This document shows, one piece after another, positions 16,417 through 31,376 of a stretch of DNA of 64,000 bases (within the stretch, counting starts at the first letter, position 1; every line of letters starts with the position of its first letter). The position numbers and the translations under genes are program-made. The stretch covers positions 2,350,501 through 2,414,500 of the forward strand of contig NZ_CP012154.1 in NCBI RefSeq assembly GCF_001187785.1, read 5' to 3'. This DNA is from Wenzhouxiangella marina (GTDB lineage Bacteria; Pseudomonadota; Gammaproteobacteria; Xanthomonadales; Wenzhouxiangellaceae). The notes beneath the pieces are model-generated. The model was not told the origin of the DNA and did no database searches. It saw only the letters and a program-made list of their open reading frames with translations.

Positions 16417-18165
16417 TCAGTCCTCGGGCGGTTCCTCGGCCCTGCAACTCGAGGGACGGGAGGATCGATCCTCCTCCCCGAGCAGCCAGCGACGGTCCGC
16501 ATCGCTCAAGGCATCCCAATGGGAGGAATCGAGTAGCGCCCCTGCCAGGACCAGGCGGTGATCGTCGTTACCCTGCCTGCGCAGGGAGCTGGTCAAGGCG
16601 GACCAGGCGTCCCCACCGACCTCGATCGACTGGTAGAACGCCATGACCTCGCTCAGGCGATGCAGGCCATCCTTTTCGGTCCGGATGATCGAAGCCAGCG
16701 CCATCGCGCATCCCGGAAACGCATTCACCTCGTCCTGGCCCATCAAGGCACGATAGCGCGACTTCCAGTCCATGTCGGACGCGGAACCCTGGACATAGAA
16801 GGCCCAGGCCACCGGTTCACAACCCAGACCGGAGCGCGCAAACCAGGCCTGCTCATCGCGGTTCAGCGAATCCCAATCCTCCAGTCGCTGCGCCGCCAGC
16901 GCATGCAGACGTTCCGGCGCCAGCGCATGAAGACCAGGGAAATTGGCCGCCATCAACAGGATCGAACTGGATTCCTCGGCCAGCTCCAGACCCAGACGCT
17001 GCAGGGCCGGCTGCTCGGACCAGAGCGCCATCGATCCGATGTTCATTCGCTGCATGTCCGCGTTCGGGAGCGCCTCCTCGGCCAGCAGCTCGCGAAGCAT
17101 CCGGGCCGGCGCCTCGCCCTCCATCGACAGGAGGGCCATGACCAGGGCCTCGGCCATGTCCGGGTCCACGGGCTCGCCGCAGCCATCGCACCAGGCAGCA
17201 TCCATCAAGGACTGCCAGGCATCCTGGGCCACGATCAGATCGTCGGGCTGCGGCCGGTGGAGAATCAGGCGCAGGCGCTGGGTCCGATCGATCGCCGTGG
17301 CATGCTCGGCCAGCGCGGACTCGGCCTGCTCCGGCGCCACGATGCTGAGGCTATTGAGCCAGATCAGGTGACCCGCGTCGACCTGTTCGGCCAGCCATTC
17401 AGCCGGAAGCTCGGCGAACTGGGCCAGATGGCCGAGCTCGATCATTTCTCTGACATGCTGCGGGAGCGATTCCAGCCGTTCGGGTGCCGTCGCCTCGGAT
17501 AGACGCTGCTGGAGCCGCGTCGGGCTGATCAGTTGAACGGCCGTGTACCCGAACTGCCCACCGACGGTCCCGAAGCGTAGCCAGTCCGGCGACGCATTCA
17601 GTCGCGCCCGAGCCTCGGCGGCCTCCGGCCCGAGCAGCAGGTCGGAGAAAGTCCGCTCATCCCACCACAGATCCAGCAGACGATCTTCCAGCGCCGGATG
17701 CTCGAGAACCAGCTGCCGGAAGCGGTCACGCGCCGATGCAATTTGCTCCAGCTCCCCTTCCACGGCCATCACCGAAAGCGACTGACCGACCAGTGACATC
17801 AGGGGCAGTGGCTCGGCCTGCAGCAGATAGTCGACCAGTTCCGCGTCGGACCATTGACCGAGAAGCAGGCTTGCCTCCGCGACCAATCGCTCACCAAGCG
17901 ACCAGAGCCGCTCCGAATCGGCCTCCATGTCGATGGCCATCGCCGGAAGACCGAGCGGCGTCTCCGAGGCCATATCACCCGCCTCGGTCGCCTCCAGCTG
18001 TTCCTGAGCCGCCAGCTCGAAGTCCACCATCAGCGAATAGACTTCGTGGACCGTCGCCTCGAACCGGGCAACCTCCTCGTCGGACACGGCCGAACGCACG
18101 CTGAGGGGAAGCACCAACAGGGTGACCACCAGCAGCGGAGCGAAGCAGACTTTGAACCATCCCAT
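16417..18165 (-). CDS. Large exported hypothetical protein (582 aa)
   Basis: Not recognised. ATG 18165 follows GGGAAAGG and opens with a signal peptide (MGWFKVCFAPLLVVTLLVLPLSVRS). The mature protein is almost wholly alpha-helical, rich in Leu, Ala, Glu and Trp, and reads like a repeat-type helical solenoid without an obvious TPR consensus. Four cysteines cluster in the middle (AAWCDGCGEP) and later (LGCEP, FPGCAM), suggesting disulfides in the periplasm. The end is charged (EEDRSSRPSS, RAEEPPED). It lies 131 bp downstream of the BNR-repeat protein on the same strand, and converges with the heme operon. No function can be assigned. Confidence 0.7.
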   Translation of the reverse strand: MGWFKVCFAPLLVVTLLVLPLSVRSAVSDEEVARFEATVHEVYSLMVDFELAAQEQLEATEAGDMASETPLGLPAMAIDMEADSERLWSLGERLVAEASLLLGQWSDAELVDYLLQAEPLPLMSLVGQSLSVMAVEGELEQIASARDRFRQLVLEHPALEDRLLDLWWDERTFSDLLLGPEAAEARARLNASPDWLRFGTVGGQFGYTAVQLISPTRLQQRLSEATAPERLESLPQHVREMIELGHLAQFAELPAEWLAEQVDAGHLIWLNSLSIVAPEQAESALAEHATAIDRTQRLRLILHRPQPDDLIVAQDAWQSLMDAAWCDGCGEPVDPDMAEALVMALLSMEGEAPARMLRELLAEEALPNADMQRMNIGSMALWSEQPALQRLGLELAEESSSILLMAANFPGLHALAPERLHALAAQRLEDWDSLNRDEQAWFARSGLGCEPVAWAFYVQGSASDMDWKSRYRALMGQDEVNAFPGCAMALASIIRTEKDGLHRLSEVMAFYQSIEVGGDAWSALTSSLRRQGNDDHRLVLAGALLDSSHWDALSDADRRWLLGEEDRSSRPSSCRAEEPPED

Positions 18166-18296
18166 ACGCCACACCTTTCCCTTGCGGGAACTACCAAAGC
18201 CAGGCTTCAGTATCGCAGCATTGGGCTCAAGACGCAAAATGACGTTCCGAGCCGAACCGAGAATTTCCAGAAAAAGCGCTGTCCAAGCTCGGACGG

Positions 18297-19340
18297 TCAA
18301 GGCGTGGCGAAGCGATCGGAGAATCGAAGATCGTCGAGGACACGGTCACGCAGGATGTCGTAGTCGCTGCCCGCGCCATTGCTGGCGCCACCCCAATAGA
18401 GGTCGAACAGGCCATCGTCGAGCACCAGCACGCGCGGCTGGATATTCGCCAGACCCGGCCGCTCGATACGCTGCACCGGGGGCGACCAGGCGGCGCCGCT
18501 CTGTGAGTCGCTGGAGACGACCTGGAAGCTGCCATCGATCACGCGTGCCCACCAGACGCGAAAGCGACCATCCCTCATCACGATGGGCCAGGCGTCATGA
18601 TTGTTGCCATCGGTCACGATCCGTCCCGGTGCTTCGCTCCAGGCTGCCGGGTCCTGGGTTCTGCGGGCCCAGAGTTCGAGTTGGTTGTTTCCCGGGTTGG
18701 TCTGGTAGACCAGCAGATGCATGCCATCCTCGGGCCGGTAGGTCAGGCGCGGAAGGGCCGCGCTGCCGGGTGAGATCTGAATCCGATGGGTGTCCCAGCT
18801 CAGGCCCTGATCATCGGAGCGGGCGATGTAGGCCGGACCGGACAGGCGGTGATAGACCATCAGCAGCACGCCATCGGGGCGCCGGATCACCTGCGGGTTG
18901 ATCTCGCCGGCGTTCGGCCAGCCGAGCTCGATGGGGCCGTGCTCGGTCCAGTCGAGCAGATCGGTGGAACTGGCCCGATGGATGCGGAATCCGCCACTGC
19001 CATTGGACAGGAAGAACAACTGGAATTGGGTCACGCCGGTCTGCACGAGGCTGGCGTGACGCTGGTTCGCCGAGCCGCTGACGATCGCGACCGGCGGGGT
19101 CCAGCTGGCTCCATGATCACTGGAACGGGTCAGGTAGAGATCCCCGGACAGGGTCGCGGGGTTCAGGCGCTCGAACACTGCCACTCGCTCACCGGACGAA
19201 CCCCAGGGTTGGATCACATCGGCCTGGTAATCGAAGCCTCCGCTCCCGCTGACTTGAACGGCTTGCGCCCATAGCCCGGCGGGCAGGAGCAGCAGACATG
19301 CGAGAAAGACCCTGCGAGAAAGCATGAGGTACCCGGGCAT
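18297..19340 (-). CDS. Exported BNR-repeat (sialidase-like beta-propeller) protein
   Basis: A 347-aa secreted or periplasmic protein with signal peptide LSRRVFLACLLLLPAGLWAQ. Asp-box (BNR) repeats of the S-X-D-X-G-X-S/T-W type are clear: SSDHGASW and SDDQGLSW, with weaker copies in SSTDLLDW and SDSQSGAAW. This predicts a five- or six-bladed propeller as in sialidases and exo-acting glycosidases, but I do not see the full arginine triad, so enzymatic activity is unproven. ATG 19340 is preferred over 19325 because GGAG lies about 9 nt upstream. Confidence 0.75.
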   Translation of the reverse strand: MPGYLMLSRRVFLACLLLLPAGLWAQAVQVSGSGGFDYQADVIQPWGSSGERVAVFERLNPATLSGDLYLTRSSDHGASWTPPVAIVSGSANQRHASLVQTGVTQFQLFFLSNGSGGFRIHRASSTDLLDWTEHGPIELGWPNAGEINPQVIRRPDGVLLMVYHRLSGPAYIARSDDQGLSWDTHRIQISPGSAALPRLTYRPEDGMHLLVYQTNPGNNQLELWARRTQDPAAWSEAPGRIVTDGNNHDAWPIVMRDGRFRVWWARVIDGSFQVVSSDSQSGAAWSPPVQRIERPGLANIQPRVLVLDDGLFDLYWGGASNGAGSDYDILRDRVLDDLRFSDRFATP

Positions 19341-19404
19341 CCGTTGTCTCCGATACGTTGCGCTTACCCCTTGAATACGCAAGCGAGGAGCCGAGGCGAC
19401 GGCT

Positions 19405-19671
19405 TCAGCGAAGCTGGCTGTCCTTGCTGCCGCGCCGATTGTAGGCCGACCGACCCTGCTCGGCCTCGTCCAGCTCGGCCTGGCAGGCCACGCAATAGCG
19501 AACCCCGGGAATCGCCTGGCGCCGAGCTTCGGGAATCGTTTCACCGCATTCCTCGCAGTCACGGCGGGACGGGCCTGAAGCCAGCTTGGCCCGCGCGCGG
19601 CGCACGGCATCGTCCACCGTGGCGTCGATCTGGTCCTGCACGGCGCCGTCGCGCGCCCAACCCGTGGCCAT
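19405..19671 (-). CDS. ybiI: DksA/TraR-family C4 zinc-finger protein (YbiI-like)
   Basis: An 88-aa cytoplasmic protein nearly collinear with E. coli YbiI: MATGWARDGAVQDQIDATV at the N-terminus, a four-cysteine finger formed by CEECG and CVACQ, the linker IPEARRQAIPGVRYC and the C-terminal NRRGSKDSQLR, which is almost invariant in that family. ATG 19671 gives the family length; only 1 nt separates it from the stop of the upstream phosphatase gene (TGAGATG), so they are probably coupled. The function of YbiI proteins is not defined; the fold suggests a DksA-like RNA polymerase or DNA contact. Confidence 0.9.
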   Translation of the reverse strand: MATGWARDGAVQDQIDATVDDAVRRARAKLASGPSRRDCEECGETIPEARRQAIPGVRYCVACQAELDEAEQGRSAYNRRGSKDSQLR

Positions 19672-19672
19672 C

Positions 19673-20254
19673 TCAGCGACCCTCGTCCGGTTCCGCACGA
19701 TGCGGGGCGCCATAGTGGGTGAGAAGCACATCGCTGGGCCTGTCGGGCCGCAGACGCACCTGGAAGAAACCGTCGTAGTCGGCCTCGGTCATCGGCGCCT
19801 GGGGGCGCCCGCTGAGCGCGGTAACGATCGCCGGGATGGTGTTGCTATGGCCGACGACCAGGGCACTGCCCCCGCAATGCTCCCGCTGCACGGCCTCGGC
19901 GATGGCCTGGACATGCGCCTCGAGATCGAGGCCGACGACCGAGTGCACCACCGGCTCCAGGCCATGGGTTCGCGCCGTCGGCGCGGCCGTGTCACCGGTT
20001 CGACGCAGCTCGGTGACATGGATTCCGTCGAGGTGCACCTCCGCCAGCGTGTGGGCCAGCGCCTCGGCCCGCGCCTGGCCTTCCTCGGTCAGGCCCGGAT
20101 TCTCACCGTCGCCTTTCTCGGCGTGGCGAACCAGGTACACGATGGTGCCGGCGGTATCGGTGCAGGCCGGCGTGCCAGCCGAAAGCTCGGCGCCACCGGC
20201 GAGCAGGGCCGTGGCCAGGAACAGCCAGAGGAAGCGTCGGAATTGGTCGGCCAT
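19673..20254 (-). CDS. Exported histidine phosphatase family protein
   Basis: A 193-aa phosphatase of the phosphoglycerate-mutase fold, with a signal peptide or N-terminal anchor (FLWLFLATALLAGGAEL). The catalytic RHG-type motif appears as YLVRHAEKG, the second-half histidine as LVVGHSNTIPAIV, and LTEEGQARAEALA fits the early helix. It resembles SixA/phosphoglycerate mutase-like periplasmic proteins; the substrate is unknown. It is the upstream partner of the YbiI-like gene. Confidence 0.85.
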   Translation of the reverse strand: MADQFRRFLWLFLATALLAGGAELSAGTPACTDTAGTIVYLVRHAEKGDGENPGLTEEGQARAEALAHTLAEVHLDGIHVTELRRTGDTAAPTARTHGLEPVVHSVVGLDLEAHVQAIAEAVQREHCGGSALVVGHSNTIPAIVTALSGRPQAPMTEADYDGFFQVRLRPDRPSDVLLTHYGAPHRAEPDEGR

Positions 20255-20334
20255 CGGGACACCCCGTCCGAAGGATCAGGGGCCCATTGTACCGATTCCG
20301 TCCGGGCCCACGGAGGACCGCCAGGGCCGACGGT

Positions 20335-22494
<2,160 letters not shown>

Positions 22495-23826
22495 TCATTC
22501 GGCCGGCACGATTCGCATCAGTTTGCCGTTGTCCTCATCGGTCACCAGATAGATGGCGCCGTCGGGACCCTGCGCGACATCGCGCACGCGCTCGCCGATG
22601 TTCAGCCATTCCTCGCCGACGACACGATCGCCGTCGAAGACCAGGCGAGAGAGACGCCGGGTGGCCAGACCGCCGACGAAGGCATCACCAACCCAGGCCG
22701 GGAAGGCATCGCCGGTGTAGAAGATCAGGCCCGAGGGCGCGACCACCGGGTCCCAGTAGTAGACCGGCTGTTCCATGCCTTCCATCTGAGTGATCCCCTC
22801 CCCGATCTCGTCACCCCGGTATTCGATGCCGTAGCCGATCGTCGGCCAGCCATAGTTCAGGCCGGGCTGTGGATTGTTCAGTTCGTCACCACCGCGCGGA
22901 CCATGTTCGATGGTCCAGAGCTGATCGGTCCCGGGGCGCAGCGCGGCCGCCTGGATATTGCGGTGTCCATAGGACCAGACTTCGGGCGCGCCGTTCTCGC
23001 CGTCGGCAAAGGGGTTGTCGGCCGGAACCGAGCCATCGGCGTTGATCCGGACCACCGCGCCGATGTGGTTCATCGGGTTCTGGGCTTCGGTCCGGATCTC
23101 GGGATTCATGCGGTCGCCGAGGGTCACGAACAGGGTGCCGTCCGGACGGAAGACGATGCGCGAGCCGAAGTGCCCACGCGAAGACCAGGAGGGGTCCTGG
23201 TGGAAGATCACCTCGACATCCTCCAGGGCACTGGCATCCTCGCTCAGGCGGGCCCGCGCCACGGCCGTGCGGCTGGCCTCACCGTCGGGCTGGGCAAAGC
23301 TCAGGTAGATCGTGCGGGATTGCTCGAAATCCGGCGCCACGGCCACGTCCAGCAGCCCGCCCTGGGCATGCGCATGGACCTCGGGCACGTTGGCGATCGG
23401 CTCGGACACCGCGCCGTCGAGCGTGACGTGACGCAGCGGACCCGGCCGCTCCGTGACCAGCAGGCTGCCGTCGGGCAGGAAGGCCAGGGCCCAGGGATGG
23501 TCGAGGCGGTCGACCAGCACTTCCCGAGTCCAGTCTTCGGTCGTCGCGGGACGCGGCGCGCGGGTCTGGCCTTCGAAGGCGGCCTCGAATTGCGGCGCGT
23601 TGGGGTCGCGGCTTTCCTCGGGGCCGGTCGGAGCCGCTGCGGCCGCAGCCGGCTCGGGCTCGGGCTGCGCTTGCTGCGCGGGTGCCGATTCGGGCGTCGC
23701 GGCTTGCGCACCCGTCGCCGCAGGTTCCGGGCTGGCCGCAGGAGTCACTGGGGTCTCGCCGGACTCGCTGGCCTGGCCGCAGGCCATCAGCACGCTGGAG
23801 AGAATAAGGATGAACAGGGCTTTCAT
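22495..23826 (-). CDS. PQQ-dependent sugar dehydrogenase-like lipoprotein
   Basis: A 443-aa soluble aldose/sorbosone dehydrogenase (YliI/Asd-type six-bladed propeller) attached to the envelope: the lipobox LMAC gives a lipidated cysteine at residue 16. A linker of about 65 residues rich in Ala, Pro, Glu and Gln follows before the propeller (DRLDHPWALAFLPDG, GGLLDVAVAPDF, FRPDGTLFVTLGDR, WSYGHRNIQ, EHGPRGGDELN, YYWDPVVAPSG, LVFDGDRVVGEE), all typical of the family. PQQ binding is inferred; no pqq genes are in the window. Confidence 0.9.
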   Translation of the reverse strand: MKALFILILSSVLMACGQASESGETPVTPAASPEPAATGAQAATPESAPAQQAQPEPEPAAAAAAPTGPEESRDPNAPQFEAAFEGQTRAPRPATTEDWTREVLVDRLDHPWALAFLPDGSLLVTERPGPLRHVTLDGAVSEPIANVPEVHAHAQGGLLDVAVAPDFEQSRTIYLSFAQPDGEASRTAVARARLSEDASALEDVEVIFHQDPSWSSRGHFGSRIVFRPDGTLFVTLGDRMNPEIRTEAQNPMNHIGAVVRINADGSVPADNPFADGENGAPEVWSYGHRNIQAAALRPGTDQLWTIEHGPRGGDELNNPQPGLNYGWPTIGYGIEYRGDEIGEGITQMEGMEQPVYYWDPVVAPSGLIFYTGDAFPAWVGDAFVGGLATRRLSRLVFDGDRVVGEEWLNIGERVRDVAQGPDGAIYLVTDEDNGKLMRIVPAE

Positions 23827-23897
23827 GGATCGTCTCCGCTGAGAAATACACCGGAGCGAGATGATAGCAGCGCCGTCGTGAGCGACCTTCGTTTCGA

Positions 23898-25058
<1,161 letters not shown>

Positions 25059-25069
25059 CTACCGCGTGT

Positions 25070-25330
25070 TCAGTCGGTCGGAACGATCGAAATGAACTTG
25101 CGCTTCGGCAGTCCGCGCTCTTCGAACACGACCTTGCCGTCGGTCAGCGCGAACAGGGTGTGATCGCGGCCGGCCTTGACGTTGTTGCCGGCATGGAAGC
25201 GGGTGCCGCGCTGACGAACGAGGATGTTGCCAGCCAGGACCTGCTCGCCGCCGTAGCGCTTGACGCCCAGGAACTTGGGATTGGAGTCGCGGCCGTTACG
25301 AGTCGAACCGCCTGCTTTCTTATGAGCCAT
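25070..25330 (-). CDS. rpmA: 50S ribosomal protein L27
   Basis: Component of the large subunit near the peptidyl-transferase centre. The protein opens [16 protein letters not shown] and has [16 protein letters not shown], both family hallmarks; 86 aa, normal size. The gene follows rplU by 3 nt, so the pair is co-translated from one mRNA. The N-terminus starts directly at the mature form, so no cleaved Firmicute-type extension is present. Confidence 0.97.
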   Translation of the reverse strand: MAHKKAGGSTRNGRDSNPKFLGVKRYGGEQVLAGNILVRQRGTRFHAGNNVKAGRDHTLFALTDGKVVFEERGLPKRKFISIVPTD

Positions 25331-25333
25331 TGA

Positions 25334-25645
25334 TTAGCCCTCGATTCCGGTGATTTTGATTTCGGTGTAGTACTGACGGTGGCCCATCTGCTTCATGTGA
25401 TGCTTGCGGCGACGGAACTTGATGATCCGAATCTTCTCGCCGCGGCCATGATCGACCACTTCGGCGGTGACTTTGCCGCCTTCGACCGTCGGGGTACCGA
25501 TACGGACGTCGTCGCCTTCACCCACCATCAGGACCTGGTCCAGTTCGATGGTTGCGCCCTTGTCGGCGTCGAGCTTTTCAACCCGAACGATGTCGCCTTC
25601 GCTGGCCCGGTACTGCTTGCCGCCGGTGGAAAAAACCGCGTACAT
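25334..25645 (-). CDS. rplU: 50S ribosomal protein L21
   Basis: Large-subunit protein binding 23S r[21 protein letters not shown] at the start and [15 protein letters not shown] near the end are diagnostic; 103 aa matches the family. First gene of the rplU-rpmA operon, behind a near-consensus sigma-70 promoter at 25684-25712. Confidence 0.97.
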   Translation of the reverse strand: MYAVFSTGGKQYRASEGDIVRVEKLDADKGATIELDQVLMVGEGDDVRIGTPTVEGGKVTAEVVDHGRGEKIRIIKFRRRKHHMKQMGHRQYYTEIKITGIEG

Positions 25646-25683
25646 GTCGCTTGCTCCAGAAAATGCTGCTGCAAAGAGCGGGA

Positions 25684-25712
25684 ATTCTACCGGAAGGCCC
25701 TCTCTTGGTCAA
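25684..25712 (-). promoter_or_regulatory. Sigma-70 promoter of rplU-rpmA
   Basis: On the minus strand TTGACC (25712-25707) and TAGAAT (25689-25684) are separated by exactly 17 bp. Transcription would start near 25677, leaving a leader of about 30 nt before the rplU ATG, with GGAGCAAG as ribosome-binding site. Confidence 0.8.
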
Positions 25713-25736
25713 CCGGCAATACAGGCAAAAACCGAC

Positions 25737-27761
25737 TCAGCGCAGGCTCGGATAGCCGAGTCGCTCCGCATGGGGTTCGAGCTGCTGCAGATGCGGTTCG
25801 AAATGCGCACGATAGCGCTCCCAGCGGCTGGCGGCGCGCCGGTAGATCGGTTCGTGGACCTGCTGGTAGCTGGCCGTTCTGACCCGCTTTTCGGACGATC
25901 CCCGGTGGCGCTGCTCGAGCATGGCGGGATCGAATTCGAGATCCAGGGCGGCACAGGAGCGCCTGAGCTCCGTTTCCGGATCAGCGACCAATGCCTCATA
26001 GCGAACCCGAACCAGGCGATCGGCGACCAATGGCTCCGTCTGCCACCACAGCCGCATCACCGCATCGTAGAGCGAGACCGTCGAGGCCAGGGTGTCACAG
26101 TGAACCAGCGCATCGCCCGGCTCGAAGATCTGCATGAAATTGCTCAGCACCACGTCGCAGGGATGGCGCTCGGCCAGCAGGAAGCGTGCACCGGGAAACA
26201 GGCGGCCCAGTGTCGCCGCGTGGATCAGACGCAGAGGCATCCGGTCGATGGTCCGCTCGGCCCCGCCAGCGGGCAGGAAACGGCCCAGGTGCTGCCGGTA
26301 GCGCTGACGGAGCCCTTCGAGCTCGTCGACCGACATGGCGTCCAGATCGAAGGGATAGGCCACACCCTGGCGGGCAGCGTCGATGATCAGGCGCTCGAAG
26401 GTGGGCTTTTCCTCGACGCTTTGCACCTGGGCCAGCGGGCCGAAGAAGGTATCGAGCAGGGTCGTGCCCGAGCGAGTGAAACCGATCAGGAAGATCAGGT
26501 CCTCCCCTCGATCCGCGCCAGGCAGCTCGCCCCGGGCGCTCGCGCCGCGCTGCAGCCAGTCTCCCATCCGCTCCAGCTCGCGCCCGAAGGCCTGACGATC
26601 GACTGCCTGCTTGCGCCCGTCACGCCCGGCCAGCTCGTTGGCCCGTTCGAAGGCGAGCATGGCCTCATCGGCCTTGCCGAGGCGGTCCATCAGCAATCCT
26701 GCCTCCTGGGCATGCTGCAGACCCAGACGCGGCGGCAGGGCCTCGGGTCGAACGGCGCTCAGATTCGAATGTGCAGCCTCCAGATTGCCCGCCCGGCGAT
26801 CCAGTCGCGCCGCCATCAGCCGCAGCTGGGGATGCCCGGGCGCTTGCGCCAGCCCACGCTCGACCGCCGCCCTGGCGGCATCCAGACGGCTGGACAGCTC
26901 GTGGATATCGGCCAGCTCGGCCAGCAGTTCGGGATCGTCCGGGTGGGCCGCGAGGGCCTTTTCGAGATGCTCCAGCGCCAGCTCGGCGTGGCCTGCCTGG
27001 TTGTAGATGCCGGCCAGAAAGCGATGCGCCTGGGGATGGCCAGGCGCGTGCATGAGCGCGCGTTTCAGGCGGCGAACGGCCAGCTCGGACTGGCCGTTCA
27101 TGTGCAGGGCCAGTCCGAGATGCACCATGGCCTCGACGTCATCGGCGTTCGCGTCCAGAAGCCGCTCGAAGCAGGCCTTCGCCTCTTCGGCGCGATCGAG
27201 ATTGAGCAGGGTCAGGCCGAGGTTGAAGCGCGCGGCGCGCAGGCCGGGCGCCAGCTTCAAGGCTTCCTCATAGGCCTGGCAGGCCGGCGCCTCGTGGCCG
27301 GCGGCACGCAAGGCATGGGCGAAGGAGTACCAGGCTTCGGGCAACCCGGGATGCGCTTGCACCAGCCGCCGGAAGGCCTCGAGCGCCTCGGCCGGCTGAC
27401 CGAGATTGTGCAGGCAGCGCGCGCGGTTGAGTGCTGCGTAGGCGTCATCCGGGTGCTCGGCCAGCTCGCCGTCGCACCAGGCCAGGGCTTCGGCCGGTCG
27501 TCCGGCAATGAAAGCTTCCACGGCGCGATCCAGGCGAGTCTCGCCGGCCTGCACCAGCTCCATGACTTCGGCCTTGCGACCTTCGACCAGCCAGTATTCG
27601 CGTAGACGCGCTCGCGCCAAGGGCTGATCCGCATGCTCGCGCAACCAGCGCTCGGCCCGGCTCGCCTGGCCGCTGGCGAACAGGCGCTCGGCCGGCTCGA
27701 TCGAAAATACTCGGGAATCGGGGGTCATTCGGCTGGCTTGTGCATCGGTGGAGTCGCTCAT
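25737..27761 (-). CDS. TPR-repeat sulfotransferase
   Basis: A 674-aa fusion. Residues about 1-390 are a run of tetratricopeptide-like repeats (for example GQPAEALEAFRRLVQAHPG, LALHMNGQSELAVRRLKRAL and AELALEHLEKALAAHPDD). Residues about 415-670 are a sulfotransferase domain with the PAPS-binding loop LIGFTRSGTTLLD, the RTIDRMPLRLIHAA helix, HPCDVVLSNFMQ and VRYEALVADPE. It would transfer sulfate from PAPS to an acceptor presented by the TPR domain; the acceptor is unknown. The start could also be ATG 27728. The gene is divergent from uvrA. Confidence 0.88.
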   Translation of the reverse strand: MSDSTDAQASRMTPDSRVFSIEPAERLFASGQASRAERWLREHADQPLARARLREYWLVEGRKAEVMELVQAGETRLDRAVEAFIAGRPAEALAWCDGELAEHPDDAYAALNRARCLHNLGQPAEALEAFRRLVQAHPGLPEAWYSFAHALRAAGHEAPACQAYEEALKLAPGLRAARFNLGLTLLNLDRAEEAKACFERLLDANADDVEAMVHLGLALHMNGQSELAVRRLKRALMHAPGHPQAHRFLAGIYNQAGHAELALEHLEKALAAHPDDPELLAELADIHELSSRLDAARAAVERGLAQAPGHPQLRLMAARLDRRAGNLEAAHSNLSAVRPEALPPRLGLQHAQEAGLLMDRLGKADEAMLAFERANELAGRDGRKQAVDRQAFGRELERMGDWLQRGASARGELPGADRGEDLIFLIGFTRSGTTLLDTFFGPLAQVQSVEEKPTFERLIIDAARQGVAYPFDLDAMSVDELEGLRQRYRQHLGRFLPAGGAERTIDRMPLRLIHAATLGRLFPGARFLLAERHPCDVVLSNFMQIFEPGDALVHCDTLASTVSLYDAVMRLWWQTEPLVADRLVRVRYEALVADPETELRRSCAALDLEFDPAMLEQRHRGSSEKRVRTASYQQVHEPIYRRAASRWERYRAHFEPHLQQLEPHAERLGYPSLR

Positions 27762-27806
27762 TGTAGCGAAGCCGAACAGGTCGACCGCTTCGAAACGCCC
27801 TGCTCT

Positions 27807-27836
27807 TTGCCCCGCATTCACGCTGAGCGCTATAGT
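27807..27836 (+). promoter_or_regulatory. Probable sigma-70 promoter of uvrA
   Basis: TTGCCC (27807-27812) and TATAGT (27831-27836) are 18 bp apart, placing a start about 25 nt before the uvrA ATG. I see no convincing LexA box here. Confidence 0.45.
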
Positions 27837-27868
27837 AGTCGGCTTGGTCTTCAGTCCGTCCGACTCGC

Positions 27869-30747
<2,879 letters not shown>

Positions 30748-30751
<4 letters not shown>

Positions 30752-31353
30752 GGGGCGACCCGCCGCCCGCGAAGCAGCCAGGCGAGGGCAACCCAGTCGT
30801 ACAGAAAATGCACCAGCATCGGCACCAGCAGGCTGCCGGTCCAGATCTGCAGCAGACCGAGGTACAGACCCATCACCGTGGTCAGCACGAAATAGGCCCG
30901 GGTCATGGCGTGGGCGAGGCCGAACAGCAGGGAGGCCAGCAGCAGCGCGGGCCAGGGCCCGAACGGCCCGGCCAGACCGGTCTGGATCACGCCGCGGAAC
31001 AGCAATTCCTCGCAGACACCGGCCGACAGGGCCAACAGGAACACCCCGCTCGGCCCCACACCCTGAAACAGCGGTATGAGATGGCGACGAACGAAGCCCC
31101 GCAGCGCTTCCACCCAGGCGGCGTTGCTGCACTCGAGTCCGACCAGGAGCGCCAGCATCGGCACGGTCCCCAACATGCCGAACAGCAATGTCCCAGCCCA
31201 GCCGCCTCCGAACTGGCCGGCGAAGGAAACCCCGAAGGCCCAGGCGAGCAGCAGGGCCAGCACGCCGAGCCCCAACTCGAAGCCGAGCATCCGCCCGAGG
31301 CCCAGACCGGTCGCTTCGCCCTCGCTGTCCGATCTGCTATGATCGCCGCCCAT
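30748..31353 (-). CDS. CPBP-family intramembrane metalloprotease
   Basis: A 201-aa polytopic inner-membrane protein of the CAAX protease/bacteriocin-processing group. The catalytic glutamates and arginine are in [12 protein letters not shown]; the histidines of the second and third motifs are in [12 protein letters not shown] and LVHFLYDW. Five to six hydrophobic segments are visible. Start taken as ATG 31353 (GTG 31362 in frame). Only 23 bp separate this start codon from that of the divergent thioesterase, so their promoters overlap. The substrate is unknown. Confidence 0.88.
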
Positions 31354-31376
31354 TTTCACCACTCGGTCGCAGGTTC

